NCBI GenBank assembly: GCA_002898895.1
Contig: BEHS01000007.1
Span: 1 to 32,381, forward strand
DNA: 32,381 nt
Origin: a bacterium HR16
GTDB taxonomy: Bacteria > Armatimonadota > HRBIN16
Direction: 5' to 3'
In this document: piece by piece, positions 17,977 to 26,236 of the stretch
Numbering within the stretch: position 1 is the first letter of the stretch
Layout: each line of letters opens with the position of its first letter
Notes under the pieces: generated by a model
Databases searched by the model: none
What the model was told of the DNA's origin: nothing
The model's input: the letters and a program-made list of their open reading frames with translations, nothing else
Translations under genes and position numbers: made by a program

Positions 17977-18001
17977 GGAGGGCGAGGCTCCTGCCGAGCC
18001 G
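17977..18001. repeat. 25-bp interspersed repeat, inverted copy of 3895-3919
   Basis: ggagggcgaggctcctgccgagccg exact match. Confidence 0.9.
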
Positions 18002-18025
18002 ACTTCGCCAGATTGAGGAGCCTTT

Positions 18026-18124
18026 ACGGCTGAAGCCGTTCCCTGGCAGACGAAGCCAGCCTCCGCTGGCTAAAAGAGCCCTGCACAGACAGGGCTTGGT
18101 TTACGAGGGAACGGCTTTAGCCGT
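18026..18124. repeat. 99-bp structured element: 19-bp terminal inverted repeats enclosing two hairpins
   Basis: ACGGCTGAAGCCGTTCCCT (18026-18044) / AGGGAACGGCTTTAGCCGT (18106-18124), one mismatch; AGCCAGC-ctcc-GCTGGCT (18054-18071); AGCCCTG-cacaga-CAGGGCT (18077-18096). Confidence 0.88.
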
Positions 18125-18139
18125 GAAAGAGATAATCGG

Positions 18140-18492
18140 AGATTCTTCGCTTCGCTCAGAATGACAGGTTTGGCGTGTGTTCTTGTCATGCTGAACATCG
18201 GCGAAACACCTCGTCCTTTTTTGTCATGCTGAACGGAGTGAAGCATCTCTGAGATTCTTCGCTTCGCTCAGAATGACACATCCGCTTTTGTCATGCTGAA
18301 CGAAGTGAAGCATCTTAGCGTATCGCCGCAACGAGATTCTTCGCTTCGCTCAGAACGACATGCCTACGCCTGTCATGCTGAGCGTTAGCGAAGCATCTCT
18401 GCCTATCGCACCACCGAGATTCTTCGCTTCGCTCAGAATGACGGCAAAGCGGAACTGCTCCGCTCGTATCCAAGTAATCACATGTAGCGGAG
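18140..18492. repeat. Array of imperfect palindromes (TGTCATNCTGARCG...CGCTCAGAATGACA) with conserved 3' tail hairpin
   Basis: Half-unit 18140-18167; full palindromic units 18222-18278, 18289-18360, 18371-18443; tail hairpin 18458-18492. Confidence 0.92.
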
Positions 18493-18494
18493 TG

Positions 18495-20702
18495 CTACTT
18501 CTCCAGCCTTATTGCGATGTCCCGCTCTATTCGGGGCAGTTCCAGCCTCAGCCCGGCTCTGTCCACCGTGACCGTTCGGGTGGATAGAGGTGTCCCCTCA
18601 TAGGTGTCCCAAATCTGCACGCGATAGCGTCCGGGCGTCCATTCGGGTATGTGCAGGACGGTCGGCGGCACAGGCTGAGGCGGTCGCTTTACCACATTCA
18701 CCTGATACCACGTGTACTGCGCGTGCTCGATGTAGAGCAGGGAGGTCCTCTTGCCGTGTAAGCCAAACAGGCGCAGAGGCGGCTCGGTTTGCTTTACCGC
18801 CTTCTCCAGCATATAGGAGACGAAAACCCAGTCATTGCCGATGTTCTCTACCCTTACGGTCTGTTTGCCTGCGGGTATCTCCACTGTGTACTCGCCGTCG
18901 TACTGGTGGAGGGTATCGGTCTTTTGCGTGTCGTCCGGGTCGGGCATGTCTTTGTCCAGCACGCGCACGCCGTTGCGCTCCACAACCAGATGTGCTCCGC
19001 CGTGTCCCGATACGCCCGTGACGAAGATACGCAGGCGTGTGGGGTGGGGCAGGTTTGTTTCGAGGGTAAGCGGGTTGTGCTTGTCGCGGTGGTTGCGCAG
19101 ACCGTGCAGCAAGCCGGCAACCTGCTCGCGGATGGTGACTTTTCCTTCGGCATCTACCTGCACCGTCGTGGGGCGGTTGGAAGGGTGAGGTTCCCACGAG
19201 GTCGGTCCCTGCAGGGTCAAGTCGTTATAGGTGGGCGATATGGCTGGTTGCTTCAGGGTAAACGTGGCTTTTTCCACCCGTCGGAAGCGCTCTTTGGGAA
19301 AGTTCACACCCCGAATGAACCGGCTGAGCGCGGCGAAGTGATAGTACAGGTCGTGTGGGTGGATATGGTTATCCCACCACCAGAGCATAGCGGTTCCTGC
19401 CGAGCCGTCCGTGAGGGTGCTCCAGATACCGCTGTGCAGGGCGATGCCGGTGGGGTCCACGCGAGGGTCCTCGCCCATCGCGCCTGCGCCGAACTCGCCC
19501 ACCAGATGCGGTTTGCCGTAAGCCTCTTTCTTGCGATGGAAGAAGGTTAAGGCAGCAGAAATATCGCGTGAGCCATAGTTGTGGGTCTGTGAGAACTCTA
19601 TCTGCGGTAAACGGTCAATCACTTCGCGCCCGTTCGAGTCGGCGAAGCTGGTGGTGATGAGGTGTTTCCACGGGTCTATACGTCGCAGGTAATCGCCCAT
19701 CTCGCGATGCCATCTGGTGATAAGGTCCAGGTTGTATGCGTCCGGACCAACGATATCCACCTCGTTCCAGAACTCCCAGCACAACACGTTCGTACACCAC
19801 CCGTATCGCGCCACCATGTAGCGCAGTTTATTGCGATAGGCGCGGAGCATATCGGGGTGTGTCCAGAACTCGACAGGCTCCTTCAACGGACCGCCGTTGG
19901 CGGCGTTGTGGGGAGTCTCTTCCCAGTAGGGGAACCCACCATATCGCCGTTTGCGCAGCTCGTTGAAGCTGTCAAAGCACAACATCACGTACATGCCCAG
20001 CCGGCGCGCCATGTTCAGCACGGTGTCCAGTCGCCACGCATTAGCAAGGTCTATCTTGCCGACGCCGTAGCGTTCGCGCGGTTCTCCGGTTCGCTCCAGT
20101 CCGAAGGTCACCCATGCAGGACCCAGCCACACCCGGAAGTAGTTGCCTCCTGCCTGTGCGTAACGGGGCAGCCAATCGTCATAATCGAACGTGCCGCGAC
20201 TGCCGCCCCAGCACACGTTCGCGCCGACGGGGATGTACGGCTGACCGTTGTCGAAAGCGAAATATCGCTTGTCGTCTTTGCTCACGCGCACGAATCCAGG
20301 TCGCCGTGAAGCGACACAGTGGAAAACAACAGGCTGAGAGCGCACCGTTTTGCCTGTGCTGTCGCGTACGGTAACCACCATCTGATACTTGCCCACCTGA
20401 GTGGGGGCGAAGCGGATGCGCCAGTCGGGTTCGCCTGCGGGAGACAGGCGTTCCTCACGCCCCTCCAGTTTGCGCGTGTAAGGTCGGTAGAAAAAGCCCG
20501 GTACCTGCATCTTACCGCCTGAAGGGGTGGTAAAGATACCATCCACCGCTATCTCGTTCGGGTCAAAGGCGTTCCTGTAGGTGGCTTGCAGGTTCAACCG
20601 GAACTCTATCAGTTCATAGCACGGTATCCGCGTGCGGCTGGGCGTCACAGAAAGCAGGCGCAAAGGGCGGTTATCGGAGATGGGCGGTTGCAGTTCGGGC
20701 AT
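18495..20702 (-). CDS. Glycosidase: DUF5060-like N-terminal domain plus GH5-like cellulase/mannanase TIM barrel
   Basis: NLQATYRNAFDPNEIAVDGIFTTPSGGKMQVPGFFYRPY (DUF5060-like); CWGGSRGTFDYDDWLPRYAQAGGNYFRVWLGPAW; NVLCWEFWNEVDI; PHLVGEFGAG. Start ATG at 20702 (the ORF track start lies inside the upstream gene). Confidence 0.85.
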   Translation of the reverse strand: MPELQPPISDNRPLRLLSVTPSRTRIPCYELIEFRLNLQATYRNAFDPNEIAVDGIFTTPSGGKMQVPGFFYRPYTRKLEGREERLSPAGEPDWRIRFAPTQVGKYQMVVTVRDSTGKTVRSQPVVFHCVASRRPGFVRVSKDDKRYFAFDNGQPYIPVGANVCWGGSRGTFDYDDWLPRYAQAGGNYFRVWLGPAWVTFGLERTGEPRERYGVGKIDLANAWRLDTVLNMARRLGMYVMLCFDSFNELRKRRYGGFPYWEETPHNAANGGPLKEPVEFWTHPDMLRAYRNKLRYMVARYGWCTNVLCWEFWNEVDIVGPDAYNLDLITRWHREMGDYLRRIDPWKHLITTSFADSNGREVIDRLPQIEFSQTHNYGSRDISAALTFFHRKKEAYGKPHLVGEFGAGAMGEDPRVDPTGIALHSGIWSTLTDGSAGTAMLWWWDNHIHPHDLYYHFAALSRFIRGVNFPKERFRRVEKATFTLKQPAISPTYNDLTLQGPTSWEPHPSNRPTTVQVDAEGKVTIREQVAGLLHGLRNHRDKHNPLTLETNLPHPTRLRIFVTGVSGHGGAHLVVERNGVRVLDKDMPDPDDTQKTDTLHQYDGEYTVEIPAGKQTVRVENIGNDWVFVSYMLEKAVKQTEPPLRLFGLHGKRTSLLYIEHAQYTWYQVNVVKRPPQPVPPTVLHIPEWTPGRYRVQIWDTYEGTPLSTRTVTVDRAGLRLELPRIERDIAIRLEK

Positions 20703-20712
20703 TTTTCGCCTC

Positions 20713-21492
20713 CTACGCGATGCGTTGCAGTATCTGCCTGAGATGTCGGGCGAAGCGCGGCACCGCCTGCTCTGCGGGCTCCGTATACTCGTACTCGATG
20801 GACACATAGCCCCTGTAGCCCGCTTTCTGCAGGATGCGCAGGGCGCGCTCGTAGTCCACTTCTACGTGCTTGCCGTTGTTGCCGCGGTAGTGCGTCTTGG
20901 CGTGCGTGGTAACAACATAGGGCGCGAGCTGCTCGAACTGTCCGTAGATGTCACCGGTGAAGTTACCCAGGTCCAGGTTCAACCCGAACCAGGGGTTTTG
21001 CACCGCTCTGTAGATGCGCAGCACCTGCTCGGCAGTAGCGGTAATACCGTGATGGTTTTCCAGCGCGACCACCACACCCCGCTGCGCTCCGTAATCGATG
21101 ACCTCACGCAGGCACTCCACTACCCAGCCGAAGGCTTCGTCTTCGGTATGTCCCTCAGGAACGGGCCCGGCGAAGACGCGGATGCAGGGCGCGCCCAGGA
21201 TGACCGCATTATCTATCCACTGTTTGGTCATCTCCACGTGTTCGCGGCGTTTGGCAGGGTCTGCTTGCGCGAAGTTATTGCCCACTGCTGTGCCCGAGAT
21301 GTGCATTCCGTACTGGAAACAGGTGCGTTTGACCTCGTTCAGCGTGGCGCGTTCGGTGTTGGGAAAGTAGTAGGCGGTGAGCTCCACACCGTCCAGCCCC
21401 ATCTCTGCGCAGGTGCGGATGAAGTCCTGCAGGCTCATCTTGCGGCTGGTCAACAGGTCGCGATAGGAATAGGCGCAACAGGCAAGACGCAT
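20713..21492 (-). CDS. Sugar phosphate isomerase/epimerase (TIM barrel)
   Basis: MRLACCAYSYRDLLTSRKMSLQDFIRTCAEMGLDGVELTAYYFP...VALENHHGITATAEQVLRI...YRGYVSIEYEYTEPAEQAV. Confidence 0.9.
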   Translation of the reverse strand: MRLACCAYSYRDLLTSRKMSLQDFIRTCAEMGLDGVELTAYYFPNTERATLNEVKRTCFQYGMHISGTAVGNNFAQADPAKRREHVEMTKQWIDNAVILGAPCIRVFAGPVPEGHTEDEAFGWVVECLREVIDYGAQRGVVVALENHHGITATAEQVLRIYRAVQNPWFGLNLDLGNFTGDIYGQFEQLAPYVVTTHAKTHYRGNNGKHVEVDYERALRILQKAGYRGYVSIEYEYTEPAEQAVPRFARHLRQILQRIA

Positions 21493-21597
21493 GGTGTTCC
21501 TCCTCTATAATCGGCTATATAAGGATTCGTTCGGCGGGTTTGGGTTCCTGCGTCTTCTCCCCGCGGGCGCAGGGGAGCATCCTCCCTGTTTGCATCG

Positions 21598-21690
21598 TCG
21601 GCTAAAACCGTTCCCGCAGAAACCGAACCCTGCCTTCACAGGTGTCCAGAGCCAATACAGGCTGGCCCTGTCTGAGAGGGAACGGCAGCA
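21598..21690. repeat. Degenerate relative of the 18026-18124 structured element
   Basis: CGGCTAAAACCGTTCCC...GAGGGAACGG outer arms with AGCC-aataca-GGCT inside. Confidence 0.5.
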
Positions 21691-21783
21691 GAGGTCGTGT
21701 CCGCCCAATTAGCTACCAGGGGTATACCACCCCAGCAGTATAAAAATTTTTATGTTTTTTTCTTACAATTCGCCCCAAACACC

Positions 21784-21840
21784 CACTTTTGGTACGATTC
21801 TTGCAATATATATAAGTACTAAATTCCTCTAAGGAGGTTT
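21784..21840 (+). promoter_or_regulatory. AT-rich promoter/RBS region of the PEP-CTERM gene
   Basis: TTGGTA-N16-TATAAG then TAAGGAGGT; markedly AT-rich compared with flanks. Confidence 0.45.
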
Positions 21841-21843
21841 ACC

Positions 21844-22482
21844 ATGAGTGCTTCGAGGCAGTACGTGTTCGCTGTGATGCGCGCTATTCTGTTCGTGGCG
21901 CTGGTACTGGCTGGTTCGGTAGCGGTACCTGTGCGTGCGGACGACCTGGCTCCGCCACCGTGGCGCGGCGCGCCCGGTAGTGACTGGCAACACTGGGAGT
22001 TTCGTACCAATGGTCCGCTTCCCGATGCGTGGAACAACCCGTACGGTGTGCCTACGGAGAATGTTGCGCTCAGAAGTAACGCTACATGGCACAACAGCTT
22101 CGGAGGGCGCCAGGGAGTCTGGGAGTTAAGAGACGGATATATGCAGTGGGAGATTCCTGACGACTTCCAGCCTCACCTGCCCAAGTGGGTGCGCATCCAG
22201 TTCACCGTCAACATCGCCAACTTTAACTGGGCGGGCAATCCCACCTTCATCGGGCCCGTAACACAGCTGGAAACCGATCCGCAGACCAACATCACGTGGT
22301 ACCACCACTGGGCGGATTACGTCCTCCCGTGTCAGCCGTTCAGTGTGTTCTTGCAAGGTACTCTGGCAGTCGACCAGCTGGTGGTAGATTCCGTTTGTGT
22401 ACCGGAGCCCGGCAGTATGTTGTTGTCCACCATCGGCCTCGGCGTAGTGGGAGCAGCATTTCGTCGGAGACGGAAGGCATAG
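21844..22482 (+). CDS. PEP-CTERM sorting-domain protein
   Basis: N-terminal signal peptide; C-terminus VPEPGSMLLSTIGLGVVGAAFRRRRKA. Confidence 0.88.
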   Translation: MSASRQYVFAVMRAILFVALVLAGSVAVPVRADDLAPPPWRGAPGSDWQHWEFRTNGPLPDAWNNPYGVPTENVALRSNATWHNSFGGRQGVWELRDGYMQWEIPDDFQPHLPKWVRIQFTVNIANFNWAGNPTFIGPVTQLETDPQTNITWYHHWADYVLPCQPFSVFLQGTLAVDQLVVDSVCVPEPGSMLLSTIGLGVVGAAFRRRRKA

Positions 22483-22527
22483 GGGTACTCTATCCACGAA
22501 ATCGCTAACGTGCTTCCCTGCGAGCAA

Positions 22528-22555
22528 CTTGTGGCGGGGAAATCCCCGCCACAAG
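22528..22555. repeat. Perfect 13-bp stem hairpin between converging genes
   Basis: CTTGTGGCGGGGA-aa-TCCCCGCCACAAG. Confidence 0.85.
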
Positions 22556-22579
22556 CCTGTCAGGAGGGTCTTCGATGCG

Positions 22580-24481
22580 CTACTTACTGAACTGTTGAAG
22601 AAGGCTCATCTCGCCGTGCTCTATCAGCTGGTCCAGGTAAGCATGCTGCTGGGCGCGAGCGGGCAGGCTGGCGTAGCCCAGAATGGCGTACAGCCATAAC
22701 CCCAGCACCGCCAGAATCAGCGCGGACATGCCGAAGCGATACACCGCACGTTGCGTCTCCAGTCGGGCGTCTTCAGGCAGGCTTCTGCCCCATATCAGCC
22801 ACAGCACCAGTCCCACAGCGAGCCAGAGGGCGGTCTCTGTCAGAAAGCCTGTCCACGCGACTATCGACATCAGCCCCCAGAGCGCGGCGATCCCGGCACG
22901 AAGCGGCACGGGAAGGGGCTTGCGCAGCAGGAAGGCGTAGAACGGCGAGGCGACCAGTCCGGCTAGCCCCGTTACCGCAATCAGGAAGGCAAGCACAGCG
23001 TGAAATACATCTTCATAGACCCCCAGCGAGTAGGGTACTGCTGCGCCACTACTGAAGATAGATAACGCCAGCAGTAAACCGAGAACGGCAGAACCTGTTA
23101 CCCAGTATGCTTTCAGCTGTCGCGTTAGTCGGTATAGGGGAAGGGCAAAACAGACCACTGCCAGCGCGCAGGGTGCCGCCGCAGCAAGCTGGCGAAACGA
23201 CTGCGCGTGCTCCCGCAGGGAGAACCGGGTCAGGTTCGGCTGCTCCATATACAGCGGCCCCGCCAGCTGCTGGAATACTTCTGCGAACGGATACAGCGAA
23301 AGCCCAGCCGCCACCGACACGGCAATCAGCACCCCTGCAAAGGGAATCGCCGCCGTCCATGGCAGAATGCTGTCTTGCACCGTACGGGAGAAGTGCCAGA
23401 GGGGGGAGAGCAGCAATGTGGCAGCCACGCAAAAAAGCCACGTCCAGACCCATATCTGCAGCACAAAGCCGCCCGCTCTCATTCCAAATAGTCTGTTCAG
23501 GCGGTCTTCCCATGCTTCGGAGACTTTCGTGAATGCTTGCTGGAAGTTCTCATAGGTGTCCACGCTGGCGACCGCCCTCTTTGCGAGGTCCTGCCTGTTG
23601 TGCTGTCGCGCATAGTTCCCGAACTGCTCGGCAAGCCGGCGGTACTCCTCTTTCGGTGGATCTGTTGGTCTCTTTGGCGATAGCTTGCGTTGCCACGCGA
23701 TTCGCTCGATAGCAGCCCCAACAAACGCCTGAATAACGCTATCTCCGGCATGGCGCATGAGTTCGCCGCAGCGCATCATCCAATCGGCTACCTGCAGCGA
23801 TTCGCGATGGTGACCACGAACTTCCATTTCGTTTGCCCACTGTCGAGTGCGCTCGAAGGCATTGCGTAACTGCGCAAAGTGTGGAAACAGCAAACCACCT
23901 GCTGCTATCAGGCGTTCCTCCGCAGTAAGGCGCCGGGAGGAAACCATGCGCAGCCACTCCCGCTCGTAACCGTTGTAGACAGAACGTCCTGCCGCCTCGC
24001 GAAGAGCCTCCAACGCCTTTTGTCGTTCACCCAGACTGGCGTGGGCAACCATTTTCATCAGATAAGGAAAGGCGTTTTGCCTGTCTATAGAGGTCAGCTT
24101 CTCGCTGATGGACAGTAACTCTCGCGCATATCGAAGCCTCTCCTCTGCAGACTGCGGTGGCTCAGGCATGGAAAAGGGGAACAGACTGCGCAGGGTGACG
24201 CTACGCACCGCCGCGCCCAGCAGATACGGTTGCCGAAACCGCTCGTACAACTGGACGTACTCTCGTGCTTTGGTGAGGTGGTCGGGTTGCGGCGCTCTGG
24301 TTTCGAGTTCTAGGATAGCTTTCTTCTGCTCACCGTCAGTGGGGAGTGACAGTACTTCCACCTCGCCAGTGAAGGCAAGAGTCACGTCCTGCCTCCATAC
24401 CCGCCTCAGCTCCGGATGCACTACGACCGCCACCACAGGCAGAAGGGCAAGAACGAACGCGATGAGGAGCCGTCTTGCCAT
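22580..24481 (-). CDS. Large multi-pass membrane protein, function unknown
   Basis: Long ORF; N-terminal TM MARRLLIAFVLALLPVVAVVVHPELRRVW, soluble helical region, many C-terminal TM helices. Confidence 0.78.
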   Translation of the reverse strand: MARRLLIAFVLALLPVVAVVVHPELRRVWRQDVTLAFTGEVEVLSLPTDGEQKKAILELETRAPQPDHLTKAREYVQLYERFRQPYLLGAAVRSVTLRSLFPFSMPEPPQSAEERLRYARELLSISEKLTSIDRQNAFPYLMKMVAHASLGERQKALEALREAAGRSVYNGYEREWLRMVSSRRLTAEERLIAAGGLLFPHFAQLRNAFERTRQWANEMEVRGHHRESLQVADWMMRCGELMRHAGDSVIQAFVGAAIERIAWQRKLSPKRPTDPPKEEYRRLAEQFGNYARQHNRQDLAKRAVASVDTYENFQQAFTKVSEAWEDRLNRLFGMRAGGFVLQIWVWTWLFCVAATLLLSPLWHFSRTVQDSILPWTAAIPFAGVLIAVSVAAGLSLYPFAEVFQQLAGPLYMEQPNLTRFSLREHAQSFRQLAAAAPCALAVVCFALPLYRLTRQLKAYWVTGSAVLGLLLALSIFSSGAAVPYSLGVYEDVFHAVLAFLIAVTGLAGLVASPFYAFLLRKPLPVPLRAGIAALWGLMSIVAWTGFLTETALWLAVGLVLWLIWGRSLPEDARLETQRAVYRFGMSALILAVLGLWLYAILGYASLPARAQQHAYLDQLIEHGEMSLLQQFSK

Positions 24482-24903
24482 TTCCTGCTCCCTCCTTCTG
24501 TTCCCAGTAGCATCTGCGCCCATTCCATCGCCTCACGACCGCCTATCCACAGTGTGGGCGACGGCGTCTGCGTGCGTGGAGTGTGCCACCACATCGCCGC
24601 CAGCAAGCTGATGGCTATCAACATCCCCATCGCCGCCGAGGTGGCTATCCGAAACGCCGGAGAGGGTGTCCACGCTGGCTGTTGCCTTTGCGCCACCGCC
24701 TGCATCACCCGGGCGTCGAAGTCCGCGCTGGGCGTGATGGACGGGTAGGTGCGCAGAGCCTCACGTGCCCGAATCCACCGCTCAACCAGCTGGCGGCACT
24801 GCGGGCAGATGTTCAGGTGCTGCTGCAGCTGCGCCTGCTGGTCGTCGCTCAGCTGGTTGTCCAGCCAGAGGTTTATCCACTGTTGTGCTTGCCGACAGCG
24901 CAT
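24421..24903 (-). CDS. zf-HC2 anti-sigma factor
   Basis: CRQAQQWINLWLDNQLSDDQQAQLQQHLNICPQCRQLVERW (H-x3-C-x2-C) then a single TM AAMGMLIAISLLAAMWW. Confidence 0.87.
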   Translation of the reverse strand: MRCRQAQQWINLWLDNQLSDDQQAQLQQHLNICPQCRQLVERWIRAREALRTYPSITPSADFDARVMQAVAQRQQPAWTPSPAFRIATSAAMGMLIAISLLAAMWWHTPRTQTPSPTLWIGGREAMEWAQMLLGTEGGSRKWQDGSSSRSFLPFCLWWRS

Positions 24904-24928
24904 GGTTATGCCTCGTGAAGACGGTTTT

Positions 24929-25130
24929 TGTGACGCTGAGCGTCAGCGAAGCATCTCATCTTATCGTTCACACAAGATTCTTCGCTTACGCTCAGAATGA
25001 CAATCGTTTCCTGTCATGCTGAGCGTCAGCGAAGCATCTCAGAGTGGCGATACAGCGAGATTCTTCGCTTACGCTCAGAATGACAGGCACGCGGAACCGC
25101 TCCACTCATGTCCAATCACATGTGGTGGAG
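24929..25130. repeat. Second copy of the palindrome array plus tail hairpin
   Basis: Units 24929-25002 and 25012-25085; tail hairpin 25100-25130 matches 18458-18492. Confidence 0.9.
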
Positions 25131-25139
25131 TAGCACATT

Positions 25140-25712
25140 TTAGTGCGCATCTGCTTTGTGTTCAGGAACCTCGCCCTCCGTTCGCTTCCACATCTCGGCA
25201 AACCGCTGGCGAGCGGTAAACAGGCGCGAGCGCACCGTGCCCACCGGTATCCTCAGCACCTGCGCTATCTCTTCGTAGCTCAATTCGTGCATCTCGCGCA
25301 GGATAAGCACCTCGCGCAAGGGTTGAGGCAACCGGCGCAGCACCTCGTCCACCTGCTGTTTCAGCATCCACGCCTGTTCGTCAAAGCCGGTCTCATCGGG
25401 GCGGTGCACGTCGGACAGGGGCAAAGGACGGCGCTTGCGCAAGCGCATCCGACAGGCGTTGACCGCAATCCGATACAGCCACGTGAACAGGCTGGACTGC
25501 CCGCGAAACCTTTTCAGGTGCAGAAACGCCTGCACGAAGGTATCCTGCGCCACGTCTTCCGCTTCGTCGCGGTCGCCGAGCAGCTGGTAGGCGAGATTCA
25601 CTATCGGGCTGCGGTAGCGGCACAGCAACTGTGCGAAGAACCGCTCGATGTCTTCTTCGCAGTGTGTCTGCTGGTGTTCGTCGCTGGGTGTGTTGCCGCA
25701 CACGTTGCCCAC
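25140..25712 (-). CDS. ECF-type RNA polymerase sigma factor
   Basis: LAYQLLGDRDEAEDVAQDTFVQAFLHLKRFRGQSSLFTWLYRIAVNACRMRLRKR (region 2); VDEVLRRLPQPLREVLILREMHELSYEEIAQVLRIPVGTVRSRLFTARQRF (region 4). Confidence 0.94.
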   Translation of the reverse strand: MGNVCGNTPSDEHQQTHCEEDIERFFAQLLCRYRSPIVNLAYQLLGDRDEAEDVAQDTFVQAFLHLKRFRGQSSLFTWLYRIAVNACRMRLRKRRPLPLSDVHRPDETGFDEQAWMLKQQVDEVLRRLPQPLREVLILREMHELSYEEIAQVLRIPVGTVRSRLFTARQRFAEMWKRTEGEVPEHKADAH

Positions 25713-25779
25713 CTTGCTCGTGTCGTTCCACTGGTTGGATGCAGCGAGAGGGGAAAAGGTTCAGCAAGAGGCAGATTAT

Positions 25780-26163
25780 CTACCCGGCGGTTTGTGCGCG
25801 CTGAGGCATCACAGTAGAGGGAGCCACATGTGCCACCTGTATCAGCATCACCCGCTGGCTATCGCGCCAGATACAACGCTCTCTGCCCCAGTAGACCACG
25901 TACACATTGCGTCCGTCCGCCGCGCGCGCCCAGTGGTTCTCGCCCACGCCGGTGCAGAGGGCGATGTATGCGCCCGGTTCCACCATCAGGTCGTTGCGAA
26001 AGATGTAGAGCCGTTCTGCCAGCGTGTGTGGGTCGGCGCAGAAGTAGCTCTCATCGGTCACCGCCCAGCCGCGCAGGTTCTCATAGCGCAGAGATTGGTT
26101 GCGGATAACCACGAACTCTCTGCGTGGATGGTCGCCCGTTTCCACCCCGATCACGCGAAACAT
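25780..26163 (-). CDS. Small lamin-tail-domain-like protein
   Basis: EFVVIRNQSLRYENLRGWAVTDES...VEPGAYIALCTGVGENHW resembles LTD domains. Confidence 0.55.
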   Translation of the reverse strand: MFRVIGVETGDHPRREFVVIRNQSLRYENLRGWAVTDESYFCADPHTLAERLYIFRNDLMVEPGAYIALCTGVGENHWARAADGRNVYVVYWGRERCIWRDSQRVMLIQVAHVAPSTVMPQRAQTAG

Positions 26164-26182
26164 GAGACACCTCCCCGAAGGA

Positions 26183-26218
26183 AAAAGGGGTTGCGAGGGT
26201 GCTGCCACCCTCGCAACC
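26183..26218 (-). terminator. Intrinsic terminator downstream of nrdJ
   Basis: Minus strand GGTTGCGAGGGTG-GCAG-CACCCTCGCAACC followed by CCTTTTT; 13-bp perfect stem. Confidence 0.85.
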
Positions 26219-26236
26219 AATGTGGCAGCCCGGTTA

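Noticed and set aside
18140-18445. CRISPR array
   Set aside because: Units are long imperfect palindromes with variable arms and irregular spacing; no constant repeat with unique spacers and no cas genes.
22528-22555. Rho-independent terminator
   Set aside because: Strong hairpin but no T-tract on either strand; kept as a repeat/hairpin only.
24504-24523. Upstream start (24523) for the 647-aa membrane protein
   Set aside because: The extra residues are a frame-shifted overlap with the anti-sigma gene; ATG at 24481 gives a proper N-terminal TM segment.
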